Shown here piece after piece: positions 58,946 to 64,000 of a stretch of DNA of 64,000 nt; the stretch's first letter is position 1; every line of letters begins with the position of its first letter. The translations under genes were made by a program, and so were the position numbers. Where the stretch lies: NCBI GenBank assembly GCA_036500345.1, contig DASYCE010000004.1, forward strand, positions 1 through 64,000, in the 5' to 3' direction. The notes below the pieces were generated by a model. That model worked only from the letters and a program-made list of their open reading frames with translations. It was not told the DNA's origin and did no database searches. This stretch comes from Gemmatimonadales bacterium. GTDB taxonomy: Bacteria > Gemmatimonadota > Gemmatimonadetes > Gemmatimonadales > GWC2-71-9.

Positions 58946-60487
58946 ATGGTCCGCATCCCGCGCGCTCTCGCCGCCACCGCATTCCTTTCCCTCACCGGCG
59001 CCGCACTGCCGCGGCCGATCAACGGCCCCGGCGGCGATCCGGAGATGATCGCGCGGATCCGCGAAGAAGGACTGCAGCATTCACAGGTGATGGATGTCGA
59101 GAGCTACATGACCGATGTCCTCGGCGCCCGGCTCACCATGTCCGACGACATGCAGCGTGCACAGAAGTGGGCGCTCGGAAAGATGACGTCCCTCGGCCTC
59201 AGCAACGTCGTCGCCGAACCGTACGGCGACTGGGGCGTGACATGGGACAACGAGTACGTCTCGGTCCAGATGCTCGAGCCTGACTATTCACCGATGGTGG
59301 CGTACCCGATCGCGTACACGTCGAGCACCGACGGGAAGCAGGTCGCCCCGGTGATGATCGCCGAACTGCAGACAAAGGCCGATCTCGACAGGTATCGCGG
59401 CAAGCTCAAGGGGATGATCGTGCTGTCGACGCCGCCGGTGAAGATCGACCTCGCGCCGCTCACCAATGGCGTGCAGCGCTGGAGCGATTCCGCGCTGCAG
59501 CGGATCCAGGAGACGGTGGTGGTAACGCCGCGGGCGACGCCGGTCCGCGGGCCACGCAATCCCGATCTCCTGAGTGCCACCGAAAAACTCGCCTTCTACA
59601 AATCCGAAGGCGTGGTCGCGGTGCTGCAATGTGAAAGCGGGTGGCTCGGCGCAGTGCGCGGCTATGCGCGCCCAGGTGCCGCGCAGGACCATTGGTCGAA
59701 GGCGGGAACACTGGCGTCGCCGGTGCTCGTCGCGGTGACGCCGGAGCACTACAACCGGATGTACCGGATCCTGCAGCGCGGTATTCCGGTCAAGGTGGCG
59801 ATTGAGGTGCGCAACAAGGTCGGCGATACGGTCCAGCCGGCGGTGAACATCACCGGCGAGATTCCCGGTTCGGATCTCAAGGACCAGATCGTGATGATCG
59901 GCGCGCACTTCGACACATGGCAGGCGAGCCCGAATGCCAGCGACAACACCTCGGGTACCGCCGTGGTGCTCGAGGCGGCGAGAATCCTCCGCGCTGTCGG
60001 CGCACATCCGCGGCGCACCATCCGCTTTGCCCTCTGGAGTGGCGAGGAGGAGGGCTTGATCGGCTCGAAGGCGTACGTCCTCAAGCATTTCGGCACCGCG
60101 TCCCACAAGGGCCCCGAATTCGACAAGCTCTCGGCGTACTTCAACCAGGATTATGGCGCCGGCCAGTATCGCGGGATCTACCTGCAGGGGAATGAAGCGG
60201 CGCGGACGATGCTGACCGCGTGGATGGCGCCGTTCAGGGATTTCGGCTTGACCGTCGTAGCGAACCAGTATCTGTACCAGACCGATCACGTTTCATTCGA
60301 CGAGGCGGGGCTTCCCGGCTTCCAGTTCCTGCAGGATCACCTGCCGGCGGAAGGGGGCCATACCAATCTCGATTTCTTCGACACGATCCAGGGCGACGAC
60401 CTGATCAAGAACGCCGTGGTGATGGCGTCGTTCGCCTACGATGCCGCGATGAGTGATTCGATGGTCCCGCGAAAGGCGCCGCACTAG
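58946..60487 (+). CDS. Secreted M28-family metallopeptidase
   Basis: 513 residues from the ATG at 58946 (GAGG eight bases upstream); ATG 58934 and TTG 58898 are less good. A signal peptide spans the first 22 residues. A protease-associated domain fills the region around residues 130-260. The M28 core gives zinc ligands in IGAHFDTW, ASDNTSGTA, SGEEEGLIG (general base and ligand Glu), NQDYGAGQ and TDHVSFDEAG. It is an exported aminopeptidase or carboxypeptidase. It is convergent with a lipoprotein gene 23 bases away. Confidence 0.88.
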   Translation: MVRIPRALAATAFLSLTGAALPRPINGPGGDPEMIARIREEGLQHSQVMDVESYMTDVLGARLTMSDDMQRAQKWALGKMTSLGLSNVVAEPYGDWGVTWDNEYVSVQMLEPDYSPMVAYPIAYTSSTDGKQVAPVMIAELQTKADLDRYRGKLKGMIVLSTPPVKIDLAPLTNGVQRWSDSALQRIQETVVVTPRATPVRGPRNPDLLSATEKLAFYKSEGVVAVLQCESGWLGAVRGYARPGAAQDHWSKAGTLASPVLVAVTPEHYNRMYRILQRGIPVKVAIEVRNKVGDTVQPAVNITGEIPGSDLKDQIVMIGAHFDTWQASPNASDNTSGTAVVLEAARILRAVGAHPRRTIRFALWSGEEEGLIGSKAYVLKHFGTASHKGPEFDKLSAYFNQDYGAGQYRGIYLQGNEAARTMLTAWMAPFRDFGLTVVANQYLYQTDHVSFDEAGLPGFQFLQDHLPAEGGHTNLDFFDTIQGDDLIKNAVVMASFAYDAAMSDSMVPRKAPH

Positions 60488-60510
60488 GGCGGCGCCCGTC
60501 GCGGTCGACG

Positions 60511-61302
60511 CTACTTCCCCTGGACGAAATCCGAATAGGCGAAGTTGTAGCTGGACGTCGCGGGATCGAAGGTGGCGTGGAATGTCTTCGGATGCGTGCT
60601 GGTCAGCCCCGGGACATCGGGGATGGCGAGGTCGAACGACTTCTTCTCGTCAAGCATCGCGCGCGAGATCATCGGTTCGATGAAGATCGGCTTTCCCTGG
60701 TAGTACCCAACCAGCATGCTGCCGCGGAACGTGGATGTCGACGACATGTCGCCGTTCGGCATCGCATGCATCCCCATCATCGGCACGCAGGTCCCGATCA
60801 GCTTCGAGGTTCCCATCGCCTTGACCATCGGAGGCGGAATGTCCTCGTCGGGCAGCATGTAGCCGGTCGGCAGCGCCGCAGGTTTGGTCGAGTCGGCGCA
60901 GGTGATCGCCGTGATGTCGGCGACGGCATTGGTGTAGAAGTGGAAGTCGAAGTGCGGCGTCATGAAGGTCATCGGCGGGTGACCGGTCGGCTCCCAGTAG
61001 AAGGTGAGCTTGGTGAGGCCGGTCTTCGCGACGACCGACGCCGGCATGTCGAGCATCGCGTCGGGCTTCGGCGGCCAATCCATCGAGGCATTGGCAGCCG
61101 GCATCGGCGCACTGTCGATGGCGGAAAGCGGGATGGTCGCGCCGGCGTCGATCAGCGAATCACCCTTGGTGTGCGCCCAGGTGCAGATCTGGCCGGTGAA
61201 CGCGGTGCCGCAGCTCCCGGCGACGTTGACAACCTGCGCCTCCTTGGCGCACGCGGCGGTGCCAGCAACAAGGAGAACTCCGAACAGACGTGTACGGGGC
61301 AT
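60511..61302 (-). CDS. Lipoprotein of the DUF5602/TTHB210-like type
   Basis: 263 residues. A lipoprotein signal ends at Cys18 (GTAAC). The central segment EPTGHPPMTFMTPHFDFHFY has the TPHFDFHFY pattern I associate with DUF5602/TTHB210-like proteins; the His cluster suggests metal binding. Other cysteines (VAGSCG, QICTW, ITCAD, GTCVP) are spaced for two disulfides. Several Met-rich stretches (MPAANASM, PMMGMHAMP) add to a possible copper link, which is a guess. Function unknown. Confidence 0.6.
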   Translation of the reverse strand: MPRTRLFGVLLVAGTAACAKEAQVVNVAGSCGTAFTGQICTWAHTKGDSLIDAGATIPLSAIDSAPMPAANASMDWPPKPDAMLDMPASVVAKTGLTKLTFYWEPTGHPPMTFMTPHFDFHFYTNAVADITAITCADSTKPAALPTGYMLPDEDIPPPMVKAMGTSKLIGTCVPMMGMHAMPNGDMSSTSTFRGSMLVGYYQGKPIFIEPMISRAMLDEKKSFDLAIPDVPGLTSTHPKTFHATFDPATSSYNFAYSDFVQGK

Positions 61303-61415
61303 TGAGGCTCCTGTGGAGGGTCGGTTCTGTCAGGGGAATGGCTGCGAGAATCTACGCTGAAAATCGGCGCCGTGGTTGGCCGGGTCGATCGGATCGCGGC
61401 CGAGCGGGGATCCGG

Positions 61416-62543
61416 TTACAGCTGAGGCTTTGCCCACCGCGCTGACGGCGTGCCGAACAACGACACGACCTCCTGCTCGACCGACTCCCGGACATACGTC
61501 CCACCCACTGCCGCCACGATCAGCCGCGGTCCATCCGGGCCGAGCCGTTCGGTCCGGATCGCCGCCGCACGCGCCACCGGCGGCGTCACGGCCTCGTCGA
61601 TCGCGATCAACATCGATTCATATCGAATCCCGCTCAACAGCACCACCGCACCGGCAATCATCCGCTGGCCAATCGCGAGGAAGACGAGGCCGCCGATGAT
61701 CGACCCCGCGTCGCGAATGATCGACGTCGCCATGTTCGGGAATCCGACGTACGAGAGGTTCCACCAGAAGAGCAACAGGCATTGCACGATCACGCCGATG
61801 ATGCCGAGCGTCAGCCCGACCGCGGCAGGTTCGCGCGGCAGCAGTCTTGGTTCGCGTTCGATGATCGTTGGCGTTGAGGCGAGTCGCTCATCAGCGGCAA
61901 TCGGCAATTCCACCGACTCGGCTCGAGGATGGATCGATGTGAGGAGGAGCAGTCCGATCGCGGCCCAGATCCCGGTCACCACCGGCAATGTGAAGACGAA
62001 GCCCCCGGGGAACGGGCCAAGCAGGTCGCCGGCGATTGCGAGGCGGACAGCGAGCGATACACCGGCGACCACGACGGCGACGATACACGCAGATGCAAAG
62101 GCGCGGAGAGCGCGGCTCATCACGTCGCGCCGCCACCAGGTCACATTGGCCAGCTCGTCCGCGACGAGGGCCGGCAGCGGCCACGGCGGCGTGACGCCTC
62201 CGTCGCCGAAGGCGGGCAGCTCGCGGCGGGTGAGCGCGGCAATCACTTCGTCCCGGTCGAGCGGCGGAGGTCCCTCGGCCGACATCGGGATGCGGCACAC
62301 CCATGCGAACCCGCGTGCGATCAGCAACAGCCCGATCATGACGAGCAGCGGCGAGAGGATCAGCATCAGCAACGATCGGATCGGCGCATCGGTCGCACCG
62401 ACGTCGGCGCCGAAGAGTCGTGCAGCCTGGGGGATCAGGTCGTTGTATTGGCGGAGCGTTGACGCCCCGTTGGCGACGAAGGCGATCCCGGCGAGGATCC
62501 TGGCGATGCCGAGTGCGCGGAGCGGATTGCGCCCAGCTATCAA
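61416..62543 (-). CDS. Integral membrane protein of unknown function
   Basis: 375 residues with roughly six to seven hydrophobic segments (about 12-30, 58-80, 145-170, 180-200, 245-265, 285-310), and a soluble region rich in Glu/Arg/Pro between the middle ones. The C-terminus is soluble (GPRLIVAAVGGTYVRESVEQ). I see no catalytic motif or transporter signature. The 113-base gap on its downstream side and 22-base gap upstream hold nothing notable. Confidence 0.6.
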   Translation of the reverse strand: MIAGRNPLRALGIARILAGIAFVANGASTLRQYNDLIPQAARLFGADVGATDAPIRSLLMLILSPLLVMIGLLLIARGFAWVCRIPMSAEGPPPLDRDEVIAALTRRELPAFGDGGVTPPWPLPALVADELANVTWWRRDVMSRALRAFASACIVAVVVAGVSLAVRLAIAGDLLGPFPGGFVFTLPVVTGIWAAIGLLLLTSIHPRAESVELPIAADERLASTPTIIEREPRLLPREPAAVGLTLGIIGVIVQCLLLFWWNLSYVGFPNMATSIIRDAGSIIGGLVFLAIGQRMIAGAVVLLSGIRYESMLIAIDEAVTPPVARAAAIRTERLGPDGPRLIVAAVGGTYVRESVEQEVVSLFGTPSARWAKPQL

Positions 62544-62565
62544 GCGGATCTCCCGGCGATCGCGG

Positions 62566-63126
62566 TCACGGCAGCCACCTCGTGAGCTCCGCCGCCCCTT
62601 TCCGTGGCTTTGCCTCGGGGACGCTCGCGGCGTACCCCACCCAGATCATCACGACGACCCGCTCACCATCCGGAATGGCAAGCGCTGCTCGCGTCCGCGG
62701 ATCGTCCATGACCGCACCGCTGCGCAGATGGGTGCCGAGTCCGAGATCGTGCGCTGCAAGGAGGATGTTCTGCACCGCCATCATCGTGGCGGCGTAATCC
62801 TCCTCGCGGACCTCGGGATTGGCGTCAACGACGACCGACACTGCGATCGTCACCGGAATCGCCGCTTCCGCGGCCGCAACCTTTTCGATCGTGGCCTGCG
62901 CCGCTGCAGGATCTTCGATCTTCTTCGCCTTCCGCGCGCCGAGCACTTCACCGAACGCGCGCCGCGCAGCCGGGCCAAGGACCAGGAATCGCCACGGCTG
63001 TGTCAGCCGATGGTTCGGCGCGTGGACGGCGGCGGCGAGGAGTTGTTCAATCGCCTCGCGGTCGACCGGTCGATCGGCGAAGGCCTTGATCGAGCGGCGG
63101 GCGGTGATGGCGCTCCAGATATCCAT
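62566..63126 (-). CDS. Nitroreductase-family FMN oxidoreductase
   Basis: 186 residues. Opening DIWSAITARRSIKAFADRPV has the FMN-binding Arg-Arg-Ser, followed by AAVHAPNHRLTQPWRFLVL, the TMMAVQNILLAAHDLGLGTHL helix and the C-terminal VGYAASVPEAKPRK. Enzymes of this family reduce nitro compounds, quinones or dehydro-amino-acids with NAD(P)H; specificity is not deducible. Its ATG overlaps the stop of the VOC gene before it by one base. Confidence 0.9.
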   Translation of the reverse strand: MDIWSAITARRSIKAFADRPVDREAIEQLLAAAVHAPNHRLTQPWRFLVLGPAARRAFGEVLGARKAKKIEDPAAAQATIEKVAAAEAAIPVTIAVSVVVDANPEVREEDYAATMMAVQNILLAAHDLGLGTHLRSGAVMDDPRTRAALAIPDGERVVVMIWVGYAASVPEAKPRKGAAELTRWLP

Positions 63127-63614
63127 CAGGCGTTCCGCAGCGCGTCGATATCAAGCTTCTTCATTCGCAACAGCGCCTGCATCACCCGCTCCGACTTCCC
63201 CGGCTCGGGGTCCGACATCAGATGCCCCATCATCGACGGCACCACCTGCCAGGACAGGCCGAAGCGGTCCTTGAGCCAGCCGCATTGCTGCGCCGCCGGG
63301 TCGCCACCGGCGGTGAGCCGCTCCCAGTAGGTGTCGATCTCGTCCTGGGTATCGCAGGCAACCTGGAACGAAACCGCCTCGGTGAAGCGGAATCCCGGGC
63401 CGCCATTGAGGGCACGAAACCCCTGGCCGCAAAGCGAGAACTCCACCACCATCGCCATCCCCGCTGGCCGGCCGTGGACCTCCTTCCCCGCCTCGCTGTA
63501 CCGCGTCACCTGCCCGACCCGGGAATCAGGGAAGATCCCCGCATAAAAAGTCGCCGCTTCCTCGGCCTGCGAGTCGAACCAGAGGAACGGGGTAATCCGC
63601 TGAATCGTGGCCAT
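63126..63614 (-). CDS. PhnB-like VOC-superfamily protein
   Basis: 162 residues. Opening ITPFLWFDSQAEEAATFYAG and IFPDSRVG, then GFRALNGGPGFRFTEAVSF, CDTQDEIDTYWERL and CGWLKDRFGLSWQVVP are characteristic of PhnB/YjdN-type VOC proteins. Despite an older label, methyltransferase activity is not expected. It is the first gene of a two-gene unit with the nitroreductase. Function unknown. Confidence 0.9.
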   Translation of the reverse strand: MATIQRITPFLWFDSQAEEAATFYAGIFPDSRVGQVTRYSEAGKEVHGRPAGMAMVVEFSLCGQGFRALNGGPGFRFTEAVSFQVACDTQDEIDTYWERLTAGGDPAAQQCGWLKDRFGLSWQVVPSMMGHLMSDPEPGKSERVMQALLRMKKLDIDALRNA

Positions 63615-63795
63615 AATGCCTCGCCTGTTGATTGGTCCATGCTACACCGTCGCGGTGGCGCCACTCTTGGAGCGCCCGGGACCGCCCGATAACCTAGTCG
63701 TAGGGCGCGAAGGTCCTTGCGCAATCAGCGACCGGCGATGGATTCTTCAGCCGACTCCAGCACAACCGATCCATCTTACTCCAAGGGGCATCAGC

Positions 63796-64000
63796 ATGTC
63801 ACCAGGGCGTCGTGTAGTTGTATCGATTGCTGTACTCGTCGGAGCTGCTGCGTGCGCTCCCGATTCGTTACCAACGACCGCGACTGTCTCCGAAGCGAAG
63901 GGCGGCAACGGCGTCGGTGCGGAGATGCGCTTCAAGCACAAGCAGGTCTGCCCCTCGGCCGACATCGGCGGGGCGCGCTGCCACGCCTGGGTGCGTGTCG
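63796..64000 (+). CDS. Lipoprotein, 3' end cut by window edge
   Basis: ATG at 63796 follows AAGGGG and opens a frame that is still open at the last base (68 codons visible). The start is a lipoprotein signal, VVVSIAVLVGAAAC, with Cys20. The mature part has KHKQVCPSADIGGARCHAWV: two cysteines with a Cys-His spacing like that at the beginning of some secreted S53/S8 peptidase propeptides. That link is tentative. A competing ORF on the opposite strand at the same place is poorer in coding character. Confidence 0.55.
   Translation, partial: MSPGRRVVVSIAVLVGAAACAPDSLPTTATVSEAKGGNGVGAEMRFKHKQVCPSADIGGARCHAWVRV

Noticed and set aside
63747-63965. 72-codon minus-strand ORF at the right edge
   Set aside because: The + strand frame at 63796 has a ribosome site and a lipoprotein signal; the minus frame has neither.

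Overview
The window is high-GC, densely packed bacterial DNA from a Gram-negative-type, diderm organism: it has an outer-membrane porin, a periplasmic PstS, RND efflux pumps, lipoproteins and LysM murein hydrolases. The gene content and style (many secreted orphan proteins, DUF4142, a GWxTD-like protein, GT4/PAP2/AP-superfamily enzymes) would fit a soil Gemmatimonadota, but that assignment is an inference from gene content; no rRNA is present.

Region 1 (1-8606) is the right end of an integrated mobile element, probably a prophage or satellite. Nine genes on the + strand overlap head to tail without a single intergenic base: two unknown proteins, a C5-cytosine methyltransferase with a repetitive target-recognition region, a replication-initiator-like protein carrying an HNH domain and a heptamer repeat array, a small Cys-rich protein, a helicase/amino-methyltransferase fusion, a LexA-type winged helix, an excisionase-like HTH and a divergent tyrosine integrase. 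The integrase points at the 3' end of tRNA-Asn(GTT), the likely attachment site.

Region 2 (8680-25154) is chromosomal housekeeping: holB-moaC and a lytic transglycosylase on +; an MltD-like LysM lipoprotein, tRNA-Lys, and a long minus-strand run trmH-pilD-metallopeptidase-ffh-rpsP-rimM-trmD-rplS-(terminator)-rnhB-chaN; then thiD on + and a minus-strand purine salvage run (ThiS-like protein, adenosine deaminase, CNT nucleoside transporter, purine nucleoside phosphorylase).

Region 3 (25261-40559) is a phosphate-response island: phoB-phoR-ppk1, a porin and pstS, a strong terminator, pstC-pstA-pstB-pstB-phoU-ppx, then convergent PAP2 phosphatase and AP-superfamily phosphodiesterase genes and a divergent GT4 glycosyltransferase. 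I see triplets of Pho-box-like 7-mers at exact 11-bp spacing before the porin and pstC, and weaker ones on both strands between the phosphodiesterase and the glycosyltransferase. This suggests a phosphate-starvation lipid-remodelling module.

Region 4 (40635-64000) is accessory and envelope: DUF4142, a tiny lmo0937-like membrane protein, an MdtABC-like RND system whose adaptor has an Arg/Gly tail, a five-gene catabolic operon (RraA/HMG-aldolase family, class V aminotransferase, DAACS symporter, aconitase-family hydro-lyase LeuC/LeuD-like) that may degrade gamma-substituted glutamates, and a series of secreted proteins, an M28 peptidase, VOC proteins and a nitroreductase. A truncated lipoprotein gene runs off the right edge.
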